Source of the DNA: Xanthobacteraceae bacterium
GTDB taxonomy: Bacteria > Pseudomonadota > Alphaproteobacteria > Rhizobiales > Xanthobacteraceae
Direction: 5' to 3'
DNA length: 64,000 nt
Assembly: GCA_029239875.1 (NCBI GenBank)
Contig: JARBUD010000001.1
Location: 1 to 64,000, forward strand
Below are positions 1-7,837 of the stretch, one piece after another (within the stretch, counting starts at the first letter, position 1; every line of letters starts with the position of its first letter). The notes under the pieces were generated by a model. That model did not search any database and had not been told where the DNA came from. It worked only from the letters and a program-made list of their open reading frames with translations. The translations under genes and the position numbers were made by a program.

Positions 1-287
1 GTCGAGAGATGGTCGAGCAGGCGGAAATCCTGGAACACGATGCCGATGCGCTGGCGCAGCGCCGCCGTCTCGTTCGGGTCGAGCTTGGCGGCGTCGCGGC
101 CGAAGATGCTGATCAGCCCGCGCGTCGGCCGCAGCGAAAGGAACAGCAGCCGCAGCAGCGTCGTCTTGCCGGCGCCGGACGGCCCGGTGAGGAACTGGAA
201 GGAGCGCGCGGGAATGCCGAAGGTGACATCCCGCAGCACTTCCGGCCCCATGCCGTAGCGCAGGCCGACATTCTCGAAACGAACCAA
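1..287 (-). CDS. ftsE: Cell-division ABC transporter ATPase FtsE, 5' part only
   Basis: ATPase partner of FtsX at the division septum, where the complex is known to activate cell-wall hydrolases. Only the first 95 codons lie in the window; the gene runs off the left edge. The start is a TTG preceded by an AAGGA-like ribosome site about 8 bases upstream. The Walker A motif GPSGAGKTT is at residues 35-43, and the Q-loop segment VFQDFRLLDHLS follows near residue 85. That Q-loop wording is typical of FtsE rather than of general importers. It is divergent from the phosphoribosyltransferase gene across about 210 bp. LolD-like ATPases are the main alternative. Confidence 0.82.
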   Translation of the reverse strand, partial: MVRFENVGLRYGMGPEVLRDVTFGIPARSFQFLTGPSGAGKTTLLRLLFLSLRPTRGLISIFGRDAAKLDPNETAALRQRIGIVFQDFRLLDHLS

Positions 288-501
288 GTCTCTATCCTTC
301 AGGCTGGCCCGACGCGCCGCGCTGATTCTGATGGCGCAGCCTCCCTAACATAGCGTGTGCGCCAGCGGGCAAAAGACGGCCACAAGGATGCGGCGCGCAA
401 CCGCAGCCCGGGGAACTCCGGCGTATGCCCGGCTGGACGGCGACCCGCCGGAAGGTCCATCCTGCGCTCTGGGAGGCGCATCGCGCCGCGTGAGGAACGA
501 C

Positions 502-1101
502 ATGACGCAGACCACTTCAAACGGCACCACCACGGAGGGGGACGGGCAGGACGCGCAGCCCTATCGCGACGCCAAGGTGGAGGTGCTGTTCGACGCCGAG
601 ACCATCGCCGCCCGCAACCGCGAGCTGGTGGAGGAGGTGGTCGCCGCCAAGCCCGAGAAGCTGATCGTGATCGCCGTGCTCAAGGGCAGCTTCGTCTTCG
701 CCGCCGACCTGATCCGCGCCATGCACGCGGCCGGGCTGGCGCCGGAGGTGGAGTTCATCACTTTGTCGAGCTATCGCGACGCGCGCATCTCCTCCGGCCA
801 GGTGACGGTGCTGCGCGACGTCGAGAGCGACGTGCGCGGGCGCGACGTGCTGCTGGTCGACGACATCCTCGAATCCGGCCGGACGCTGGCCTTCGCCAAG
901 GACCTCCTGGCCGCACGCGGTGCGCGCCGGGTGATGGTCTGCGTGCTGCTGGAGAAGGCGCACAAGCGGGCGGTGCAGATCGAGGCGGACTTCGTCGGCT
1001 TCGAATGCCCGGACTATTTCGTCGTCGGCTACGGCATGGACGTGTCGCACGCGTTCCGGCAGCTGCCCTTCATCGGCTACATCCCCGACGCGGAGACGTG
1101 A
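502..1101 (+). CDS. hpt: Hypoxanthine(-guanine) phosphoribosyltransferase
   Basis: Purine salvage enzyme that converts hypoxanthine or guanine plus PRPP to IMP or GMP in the cytoplasm. The 199-residue product has the PRPP-binding loop LLVDDILESGRTL around residues 117-129 and the N-terminal VLKGSFVFAADL segment of the family. The reading frame is open upstream, but the ATG at 502 follows GAGGAACGAC and gives the usual length, with a short variable N-terminal tail. It is divergent from ftsE and convergent with the DUF4175 gene, with a hairpin repeat between the two stop codons. Base specificity cannot be read from the sequence. Confidence 0.88.
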   Translation: MTQTTSNGTTTEGDGQDAQPYRDAKVEVLFDAETIAARNRELVEEVVAAKPEKLIVIAVLKGSFVFAADLIRAMHAAGLAPEVEFITLSSYRDARISSGQVTVLRDVESDVRGRDVLLVDDILESGRTLAFAKDLLAARGARRVMVCVLLEKAHKRAVQIEADFVGFECPDYFVVGYGMDVSHAFRQLPFIGYIPDAET

Positions 1102-1120
1102 GGGGGTATTCCCGTTGCCG

Positions 1121-1214
1121 CGTCATCCCGGCCGAAGCGAAGCGGAGAGCCGGGATCGCTCTCCGATTCCGCAGACGATCCCGGATACGGCCTCACGGCC
1201 GTTCCGGGATGACG
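1121..1214. repeat. Paired-hairpin intergenic repeat (CGTCATCCCGG type)
   Basis: It begins CGTCATCCCGG and ends CCGGGATGACG, so the outer ends are inverted copies. Internal GAGAGCCGGGATC and GATCCCGGAT arms complete the dyad. It lies between the convergent ends of hpt and the DUF4175 gene, where it may act as a bidirectional transcription end. The 23604-23705 copy is close kin. Confidence 0.7.
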
Positions 1215-1240
1215 TTGTCGGGACGGGGATCGCTGCCGCC

Positions 1241-4126
1241 TCAGAAGTCCCGCAGCAGGCGCTCGAGATAGTCGAGCTCGAGGCGCGGGCGCTCGGGTTC
1301 GCCGAAGCGGCGGCGCAGCTCCTCCAGCACGCGGCGGGCGCGCTGCATGTCGATCTCGTCCGGCACCTTCACCGTGACGTCGTCGCCATAGTCGCGCGAG
1401 CGCATCGGCCGGCCGAGCGGGTCGTTGCGCTCGGCGGTCTCGCCGGAAGGCCCGCCGGGCTCCTGCCCCTGACCCTGACCGGGTTGCTGCTGCATCGCCT
1501 CGGCCATCTGCTGGGCGCCCTTGCGCAGTGCCTGCAGCGCCTCGCTCTGGGCGTCGACGGCACCGGTGCCGTCGCCCTGGCCGAGCGCCTGCTCGGCCTC
1601 GCGCATTGCCTGCTCGGCCTCGCCGAGGCCGCCCTCGCCGGGCATGCCCTGGCCCTGCTGGCCCTGCCCCTGCTCGCCTTGCTGGCCCTGGCCGTTCTGG
1701 CCCTGCTGCTCGCCCTGACCCTGCTGGCCCTGCTCGCCCTGGCCCTGCTGGCGGCCGCGCATGGCCTGCTGCATCTTCTCGCGCAGCTGGCGGAGCTGCT
1801 CGCGCAGCTGTTCCTGGCTCTGCTTCAGGTCGCCGAAGGGCTGGTCCTGCTGACCCTGCTCGCCCTGCTGACCCTGCTCGCGGCCCTGCTTGAAGGTGCG
1901 GTCGCGCAGCTGCTGCTGGCGGCGGATCATGTCGCCGAGCTGGTCCATCGCCTGCGACATCTGGTTCTGGCCCTGCCGGCGCTGCTGCTGGCGGCCGGCC
2001 TGCAGGCCGTTCAGCATGTTCTGCAGCTCGCTGAGCATCTGCTTGGCCGCATCGCGGGCGCCGTTGCGCGCCATGTCCTCGATGCGGTCGAGCATCTTCT
2101 GCAGGTCCTGCGGGCGCACCATGCGGGTGTTCGGGTCCATCGGCTGGTCGCTGTCGGCCTGCGCATTGCGCTGCGCCTCCTCGGCCAGCGCCTGCATGAA
2201 CTCCTGCATCGCGTCGCGCAGCTCCTGCGTCAGGCGCTTGATCTCCTCGTCGCTGGCATTGTTCTCGAGCGCGTTCTGCAGCGCCTGCTGCGCGTCGCGC
2301 AGCTTCTTCTCGACGTCGGACAGGTCGCCGTCCTCGATGCGGACGGCGATCTCCCAGAGATAGGCGACCACGCCGCGCAGATCCTCGTCGCTCTTGGCGT
2401 TGGCGAGGCGCCAATAGGCGCTGCGCAGGCCCATATAGTGCGAGGGATCGGGCGTGAACTTCTCCGGCGCGATGGCCAGTGCGTCGAGGCCGGCCTCGAC
2501 CCGCTCGCGCTGATTGGCGTCGAAGGCCAGCGTCCGGCGCTCGTCGATCAGCGCGCGGGCGAGCGGGTTGGAGAAGGAGCGCTCGGGCAGCACGAAGCTG
2601 CGCGGGCGCGAGCGGCCGACATTGCCGGCCTCGTCGCGCGCCACCAGCGTCATGGTCACGCGCGTGCCCGCCCACGGGCTCTCGGCGAGGTCCTTGGTGG
2701 TCTGGCCGGTGGCGGTGCGGCTGCGTCCGCCGCTGAGCGGCAGCGGGAAGTCCGGCGCCTCGACCAGCGGACGGGGCGGCGCGGGCTTGGGCGCGTTCTT
2801 CAGCGCGTGCAGCGGCGGGGGCGGCGGCACGGCGACGAACTTCGCCTGCGCACCGACGACGCCGTAATCGTCCTCGGCCTTGTAGCTGAGCGCCAGCGCG
2901 GTGTTGCCGGAACCCTGCGGCTCCTTGGTGAGCTCGATGGTCGGGGCCGCATCGGGCTGGGCGCGGAAATGCCAGGAGACGAAGCGCCCGTCCGGGCCCT
3001 CGATGCGGGCCGAGCCGTCGGCGGCGATGACGAAGCGGCGCTCCTCGCCATTTGCGCCCTGCTGGGCCGCCGGCGCAGCGGGCGTGGCGGCCGTCTGGGC
3101 AGGCGGCGGGTTGGCCGCGGCGGTCTTGCCGGTCGCCGGCTTGCCGTCCTCGTCCTTCTTCTCCGGCTCGGGGGCGATGCCGCCCTGCGTGGTCAGCTGC
3201 GCATTGTCGAGGCCGATGATGCGCACCACCAGCGCGCTGCCGGCCGGCACGGTCAGCGCCGTCGCCTCGTAACTGGGAGCCTGCGCCGTCTCCTGCGCCG
3301 CGGCGGAGCCGCTCTGCGCCGTCTCCTGCGAGCGCAGGCCCGGCAGCATCACCGGCGGGCGGGCGGTATAGCCGGGCGGCGTCACCCAGGCGTCGACCCG
3401 GTAGGGCTTGGGCGGGACCAGCGTGTGCCAGTCGAAGGCGGCGCCGATCCGCCGCAGATGATCGCCCGACACCATGAAGAAGGTGGCGATGACGCCGAGC
3501 ATCACCAGCGCGCGCAGCGCCTTGCGGTCGATCGCGGCGAGGCGCGGCGAGGGCAGTCCGGCGCGCAGCCGGCCGAGCTGGCCGGACATGCGGGAGATGT
3601 GCGCGCGCCACAGCGCGGCGGCGACCGGGTCATCCGGCCGGCTGGCGAGATGGTCGGCGAGCGCGGTCGCCGGCCGGTGCGGCATGCGGCTCTCGCGGTC
3701 GAGGCGCGAGAGCGCCTCCGACGAGGAGGGCGGGCGGATGCGCAGCGCGGGGATCAGTGCGAGCGCGAACAGCGCCACGAAGAGGACGACGCCGATGACA
3801 CGGGCATAGGGCGGCAGCACCAGCCACAGGCCGAGCCAGGAGACGATGAGGAACAGGCCGACCGCGGCGCCCGCGGCGGCCAGCGCCGGCCACACGCGCT
3901 CCCACATCAGCGACGCCCAGGCGCGCTGGAGAGCGGCGCCCATGCGCTGCTCGACCCGGCGCACCTCGGTGCGCATCCTCTCGGTGCGTGCCGATCCGCC
4001 CGCTTCCGGGCGCGGCTCGCCGCCGTCCATGCCTTCCGGTGTTGCCGTCACGCGTTCGAGCCTCCGACGCACGAAGTCTGACACCAGCCCCAGCGTCAGC
4101 TTAACATGGGGAGACGGGCACGCCAC
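1241..4126 (-). CDS. TIGR02302/DUF4175 family membrane protein
   Basis: Large alphaproteobacterial membrane protein of unknown biochemical role, up to 961 residues from a GTG start. Three hydrophobic segments are visible at about residues 81-104, 107-128 and 196-217, followed by a long, probably extracytoplasmic domain. The C-terminal third is coiled-coil-like and Gln/Glu-rich. It contains a low-complexity Gly-Gln tract (DNA about 1640-1890) and ends in a charged tail. The start is uncertain: GTG 4084 and ATG 4030 are also possible, and the first 30-odd residues are not hydrophobic. It lies 90 bp downstream of lysA on the same strand, as in many relatives. Family assignment comes from architecture and context. 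Confidence 0.8.
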   Translation of the reverse strand: MACPSPHVKLTLGLVSDFVRRRLERVTATPEGMDGGEPRPEAGGSARTERMRTEVRRVEQRMGAALQRAWASLMWERVWPALAAAGAAVGLFLIVSWLGLWLVLPPYARVIGVVLFVALFALALIPALRIRPPSSSEALSRLDRESRMPHRPATALADHLASRPDDPVAAALWRAHISRMSGQLGRLRAGLPSPRLAAIDRKALRALVMLGVIATFFMVSGDHLRRIGAAFDWHTLVPPKPYRVDAWVTPPGYTARPPVMLPGLRSQETAQSGSAAAQETAQAPSYEATALTVPAGSALVVRIIGLDNAQLTTQGGIAPEPEKKDEDGKPATGKTAAANPPPAQTAATPAAPAAQQGANGEERRFVIAADGSARIEGPDGRFVSWHFRAQPDAAPTIELTKEPQGSGNTALALSYKAEDDYGVVGAQAKFVAVPPPPPLHALKNAPKPAPPRPLVEAPDFPLPLSGGRSRTATGQTTKDLAESPWAGTRVTMTLVARDEAGNVGRSRPRSFVLPERSFSNPLARALIDERRTLAFDANQRERVEAGLDALAIAPEKFTPDPSHYMGLRSAYWRLANAKSDEDLRGVVAYLWEIAVRIEDGDLSDVEKKLRDAQQALQNALENNASDEEIKRLTQELRDAMQEFMQALAEEAQRNAQADSDQPMDPNTRMVRPQDLQKMLDRIEDMARNGARDAAKQMLSELQNMLNGLQAGRQQQRRQGQNQMSQAMDQLGDMIRRQQQLRDRTFKQGREQGQQGEQGQQDQPFGDLKQSQEQLREQLRQLREKMQQAMRGRQQGQGEQGQQGQGEQQGQNGQGQQGEQGQGQQGQGMPGEGGLGEAEQAMREAEQALGQGDGTGAVDAQSEALQALRKGAQQMAEAMQQQPGQGQGQEPGGPSGETAERNDPLGRPMRSRDYGDDVTVKVPDEIDMQRARRVLEELRRRFGEPERPRLELDYLERLLRDF

Positions 4127-4216
4127 CCCTGCCGCGGTATTAGGCGTGCCCAGTTCATCATCAGATTGTGATGCTCAGGCCCCGCCGAATTGTGGCGGCG
4201 GAGCCCGGAAGCCGCC

Positions 4217-5485
4217 TCAGGCCAGCCAGTCCGGCACGCGGTCGAGCGCTATCAGCGCATCGGCATCGACCCGCGGGCGCACGATGGCGAATTCCCCGCC
4301 CTTCACCAGCACTTCCGGCACCAGCGCGCGGGTATTGTAGGTCGAGGCCTGCACCGCTCCATAGGCGCCGGCGGTCATCACCGCCACCAGATCGCCGGGC
4401 TTGAGCGCCGGCAGCCGCCGCCCCAGCGCCAGGAAATCGCCGGATTCGCACACCGGACCGACGACGTCCGCGACGATCTGGCCCTCGCCCGATTTAGCCT
4501 CGCGCACGGGCAAAATTTCGTGATGCGCGTCGTAGAGCGTCGGGCGGATGAGGTCGTTCATCGCCGCGTCGACGATGACGAAGCGCTTGCCCTCGCCTTC
4601 CTTCACATAGAGCACGCGGGTGACGAGGATGCCGGCATTGGCCACCAGCATGCGGCCGATCTCGAAGACGAGGCCCAGGCCGAGATTGTGCGTGTGCCGC
4701 TTCACCAGCTCGGCATAGTGCAGCGGCAGCGGCGGTTCCGGCTCGCCGGCGACATAGGGCACGCCGAGGCCGCCGCCGAGGTCGAGATGGGTCAGCCGGT
4801 GCCCGTCCGCCATCAGGTCGCGGGCGAGCTCGACCAGCAGCGCGGTGGCATTGTCGAACGGCGTGAGATCCGTGATCTGGCTGCCGATATGCATGTCGAC
4901 GCCGGTGATGCGCAGGCCCGGCAGGCCGGCGGCGTGGCGATAGACCTCCCGCGCCCGCGAGATCGGGATGCCGAACTTGTTCTCCGACTTGCCGGTGGAG
5001 ATCTTGGCGTGAGTCTTGGCGTCGACGTCCGGATTGACGCGGATCGAGATCGGCGCGGCGACGCCGTGACTCACCGCCACCTCGGAGAGGGTGAGAAGCT
5101 CCGGCTCGCTCTCGACGTTGAAGCACATCACCCCGGCGTCGAGCGCCGCGGCCATCTCCTCGCGCGTCTTGCCGACGCCGGAGAACACGATCTTGTGCGG
5201 GGCGATGCCGGCCGCCAGCGCGCGCTTCAATTCGCCGCCGGAGACGATGTCAGCGCCGGCGCCGAGCTTGGCGAAGGTGGCGATCACCGCCTGGTTGGAA
5301 TTGGCTTTGAGCGCGTAGCACAGCGTCGCCCGCGCATCCGCGAAGGCCTCGGTGAGGACCTTGTAGTGCCGCTCCAGCGTGGCGGTGGAATAGGCGTAGA
5401 ACGGCGTGCCGACCGCGTGGGCGATGTCCACGAGGCTGGCGTCCTCCGCGTGGAGGAGACCGTCGCGATAGGCGAAATGGTGCAT
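4217..5485 (-). CDS. lysA: Diaminopimelate decarboxylase
   Basis: Last step of lysine synthesis: PLP-dependent decarboxylation of meso-diaminopimelate. The 422 residues match the usual length. The Schiff-base lysine is in YALKANSN (about residues 57-64). HIGSQ, the glycine-rich LDLGGGLGVPY, CESGD and AYG elements of fold-III decarboxylases are all present. One position is unusual: the segment normally written EPGR reads FEIGRMLVANAG. It starts at ATG 5485, 27 bases after the small lipoprotein gene, so the two probably form one transcript. dapC, for an earlier step of the same pathway, lies at 10.5 kb. Confidence 0.95.
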   Translation of the reverse strand: MHHFAYRDGLLHAEDASLVDIAHAVGTPFYAYSTATLERHYKVLTEAFADARATLCYALKANSNQAVIATFAKLGAGADIVSGGELKRALAAGIAPHKIVFSGVGKTREEMAAALDAGVMCFNVESEPELLTLSEVAVSHGVAAPISIRVNPDVDAKTHAKISTGKSENKFGIPISRAREVYRHAAGLPGLRITGVDMHIGSQITDLTPFDNATALLVELARDLMADGHRLTHLDLGGGLGVPYVAGEPEPPLPLHYAELVKRHTHNLGLGLVFEIGRMLVANAGILVTRVLYVKEGEGKRFVIVDAAMNDLIRPTLYDAHHEILPVREAKSGEGQIVADVVGPVCESGDFLALGRRLPALKPGDLVAVMTAGAYGAVQASTYNTRALVPEVLVKGGEFAIVRPRVDADALIALDRVPDWLA

Positions 5486-5512
5486 GGCGCGGGGCCTGAA
5501 AGTCCTAAGAGG

Positions 5513-5725
5513 TCAGAGCAGACCGTCGAGGATGAAGGGCTGCTTCGGCCGCACGGGGCCGGTGTCCTTCGGCATCTTGCCGTCCGGACCGGGGGTGCCG
5601 AGCGCGGTGCCGGGCGGCGGCTCCAGCGGGCCTTTCACGCCGCAGCCGCCAAGCGCCAGCGCGCCGCCGAGGATCAGCGAGGCGACAAGGATGCGGGAGA
5701 GACGGGGCTGGGATCGGCGGGACAA
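5513..5725 (-). CDS. lptM: Small LptM/YifL-type lipoprotein
   Basis: A 70-residue lipoprotein. It has a basic N-terminus, a hydrophobic stretch and the lipobox LALGGC, so Cys28 should become the acylated first residue. A short Pro/Gly-rich tail ending PFILDGLL follows. Similar lipoproteins directly upstream of lysA are assigned to LptM, which helps assemble the LptD/LptE lipopolysaccharide translocon. The symbol rests on that context and architecture. The start is TTG, eight bases after GGAAG. The leader upstream (5726-5873) carries unusual palindromes. Confidence 0.75.
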   Translation of the reverse strand: MSRRSQPRLSRILVASLILGGALALGGCGVKGPLEPPPGTALGTPGPDGKMPKDTGPVRPKQPFILDGLL

Positions 5726-5805
5726 GGAGGCTTCCTCGACTCTGGGTCACTCGGCGTTAGCCGCAACCTATAACGCGGTGCCGCGAAACGCGAGAGCTGA
5801 CCAAT

Positions 5806-5870
5806 ACATTGCGCATCACGCGTATAGAATGACGCGCATTAATGCGCACATCTAATACGCTGCGTATTAT
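5806..5870. promoter_or_regulatory. Palindrome-rich leader upstream of lptM-lysA
   Basis: This AT-richer stretch holds a perfect 14-bp palindrome GCGCATTAATGCGC at 5834-5847. It also holds an inverted repeat TAATACG-3 nt-CGTATTA at 5853-5869. Related GCGCATCACGCG and ATGCGTCAC words flank them. It is the only intergenic DNA upstream of the lipoprotein-lysA pair. It could be an operator or a promoter region; no regulator in the window is an obvious partner. Confidence 0.4.
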
Positions 5871-5873
5871 GCG

Positions 5874-6692
5874 TCACACGTCGAACGTCACCACCACCGG
5901 CACGTGGTCGGACGGCCGCTCCCAGGAGCGGGCGGCGCGCACCACGCTCATGGCGCGGGCGGTCGGCGCGAAGGCTGGCGTGGCCCAGACATGGTCGAGC
6001 CGGCGCCCGCGATTCGAGGCCTCCCAGTCGGCCGCGCGGTAGCTCCACCAAGTGTAGAGCTTCTCGTCCGGCGGCACGAAGTTGCGCATTACGTCGACCC
6101 ATCGGCCGGCCGCCTGCAGGCGGTCGAGCTTCTCCACCTCGACCGGCGTGTGGCTGACGACGTCGAGCAGCTGCTTGTGGCTCCACACGTCGGTCTCCAG
6201 CGGCGCGATGTTGAGATCGCCGACCAGCACCGAACGCGCGGCCGGGTCCTCCGGGTGCAGCTGCTCCCACGTCGTCGCCTCGTCGAGGAAAGCGAGCTTG
6301 TGCCGGAACTTCTCGTTCAGCGCGGGGTCGGGAATGTCGCCGCCGGCCGGCACGTAGAAATTATGGATGCTGAGCGGCGCATCGAGCCCCGCCTCGCGGC
6401 CGAGCGTGACGCAGATGTGGCGGGCGTCGCCGATGTCGCAGAAGCCCTGCCGGCTCACCTGATCGAAGGGCCGCTTCGAGAGGATGGCGACGCCGTGATA
6501 GCCCTTCTGGCCGTGGATGGCGGCGTGCGGATAGCCGAACTTGGCCGCGTCCTTCAGCGGGAAGCGGTCGTCCGGCGTCTTGGTCTCCTGCAGGCAGATG
6601 ACGTCCGGCTGGTATTCGGCGGCGAGCTTCTCGACCAACCCGATGCGCAGGCGCACCGAATTGATGTTCCAGGTGGCGATGGTGAGCGGCAA
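5874..6692 (-). CDS. xth: Exodeoxyribonuclease III (AP endonuclease)
   Basis: Base-excision repair enzyme that cuts DNA at abasic sites and trims 3' ends. The 272-residue product opens with TIATWNINSVRLR and has the metal-binding LQETKTPD, the GDLNIAP motif and the C-terminal RRLDHVWAT and SDHVPVV motifs of the ExoIII-type nuclease family. The start is probably TTG 6692; an ATG start would need to lie further inside. It is encoded upstream of lptM-lysA on the same strand and downstream of lolA, an order common in Rhizobiales. Confidence 0.93.
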   Translation of the reverse strand: MPLTIATWNINSVRLRIGLVEKLAAEYQPDVICLQETKTPDDRFPLKDAAKFGYPHAAIHGQKGYHGVAILSKRPFDQVSRQGFCDIGDARHICVTLGREAGLDAPLSIHNFYVPAGGDIPDPALNEKFRHKLAFLDEATTWEQLHPEDPAARSVLVGDLNIAPLETDVWSHKQLLDVVSHTPVEVEKLDRLQAAGRWVDVMRNFVPPDEKLYTWWSYRAADWEASNRGRRLDHVWATPAFAPTARAMSVVRAARSWERPSDHVPVVVTFDV

Positions 6693-6799
6693 AGCGGGGG
6701 GACCTGTGCGGGGTGTCGGCGGAATGAGGCCGCGACCCTAGAGCATGTGCCGCCGAAGGTGAACGGGCTCCCTGTGCCCGCCGCCGCCCCAAAGTACGC

Positions 6800-6889
6800 C
6801 GTCATCCCCGGGCTTGACCCGGGGATCCACGACTTGGACACGCTCCACCGCAAAAGACGTGGATGGCCGGGTCAAGCCCGGCCATGACG
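6800..6889. repeat. Paired-hairpin intergenic repeat (CGTCATCCCCGGG type)
   Basis: The outer ends CGTCATCCCCGGG and CCGGCCATGACG are near-inverted copies. The left hairpin is CCCCGGGcttgaCCCGGGG and the right hairpin is GGCCGGGtcaaGCCCGGCC. The inner words ATCCACGACTTGG and AAGACGTGGAT face each other. It lies between the start of xth and the end of lolA, both minus strand. Sister copies are at 17361, 17498 and 44762. Confidence 0.8.
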
Positions 6890-6917
6890 ATCCTCATGCG
6901 GCGCCGACGTTCCCGCC

Positions 6918-7691
6918 TCAATCGCGGTTGATCACGAACAGCATCGGGTCCGGCCGCTCGCCGGTGTCGAGGTTCGAGACCGCGACCGTGGTGTCGTAGC
7001 CCTGCGGGTCGGTGACCGTCCACTGCTTGAGCTGCATGGTCTTGGCGTCGAACATGATCATCAGCTTGAAGGTGCCGGTCATCGCCTGCTTCTCCTCGAT
7101 CACCACGGTGGCGAAGAGGTCGTCCTGGTAGACGCCGGTGACGTTGGCGTTGCGGGCGAGGTCGAAATTCTCCGACAGCAGGAAGCGCAGCGGCGTCGCC
7201 GAGAGCGGGGAGATGTCCTGCGTCTTCAGCCGCTTGTCGCGCACCGCGACCGAGCGCCCGTCCGCCACCAGCTCGATCCGGCTCGGCGGGTCGTACTCGA
7301 ACAGCACGCGGCCGGGCTTGAGGATGAAGAACTGCCCCTGCCGGCGCGTGCCGTCCGGGTCGACCTGCACGAAGTTGCCGGTCATGTTCTTGAAGCTGTT
7401 GAAATAGGCGTTGATGCGCTGGACCGTGTCGGCCGCGGCGCGCCGGTTCGCCACCGCCGCCACCTGGATGTTCGGATCGGCGCCGGGCTGGCTCGGGGCC
7501 GCAGCACTCGGCGCCGCCGCTTGCGGCTGGGCGGCCTGCGCGGTGCGCGTCATCGCCGCCTGCGACGGCTTCTTCGGCGGGGTCGGCACGTTGGCGAGCG
7601 GCACCACTTGGCCCGCCACCTGCCCGAACGCCGCGCCGAGCGGCAGGACGAGAAGGGCGGAAGCGGCGCAGACGCGGATCAGATGGCGCAT
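6918..7691 (-). CDS. lolA: LolA-like outer-membrane lipoprotein carrier protein
   Basis: Periplasmic chaperone of the LolA/LprI fold that carries lipoproteins from the inner to the outer membrane. The 257-residue precursor has a clear signal peptide (MRHLIRVCAASALLVLPLGA, residues 1-20), then an Ala/Pro-rich linker. The lipoprotein-carrier domain runs from about residue 88 (TVQRINAYFNSFKNMTGNF) to the end (DPMLFVINRD). A much longer frame is open upstream, but the ATG at 7691 is the first to give a signal peptide. It follows ftsK by about 145 bp on the same strand. The closest annotated homologues are usually called outer membrane lipoprotein carrier protein LolA. Confidence 0.88.
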   Translation of the reverse strand: MRHLIRVCAASALLVLPLGAAFGQVAGQVVPLANVPTPPKKPSQAAMTRTAQAAQPQAAAPSAAAPSQPGADPNIQVAAVANRRAAADTVQRINAYFNSFKNMTGNFVQVDPDGTRRQGQFFILKPGRVLFEYDPPSRIELVADGRSVAVRDKRLKTQDISPLSATPLRFLLSENFDLARNANVTGVYQDDLFATVVIEEKQAMTGTFKLMIMFDAKTMQLKQWTVTDPQGYDTTVAVSNLDTGERPDPMLFVINRD

Positions 7692-7837
7692 GGAGCACGT
7701 CTCGGTGGGCGCGGGGCGCGGAACATCCGGGCGCGGCGCGAATCTCGGTTTCATCGATGCGGGTACCGCGCCGCTGTGGCGATCCTGTGGCCCCGCCGCA
7801 GCGTCACCCCCGGAGGCAGGCCGGGACCACCCCCGAT

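Noticed and set aside
1115-4081. A 988-codon open frame on the plus strand opposite the DUF4175 gene, rich in Leu/Ala
   Set aside because: It is the antisense of a GC-rich gene with Gln/Gly repeats. It has no start signal, no family motif, and its Leu runs mirror the CAG/GGC repeats.
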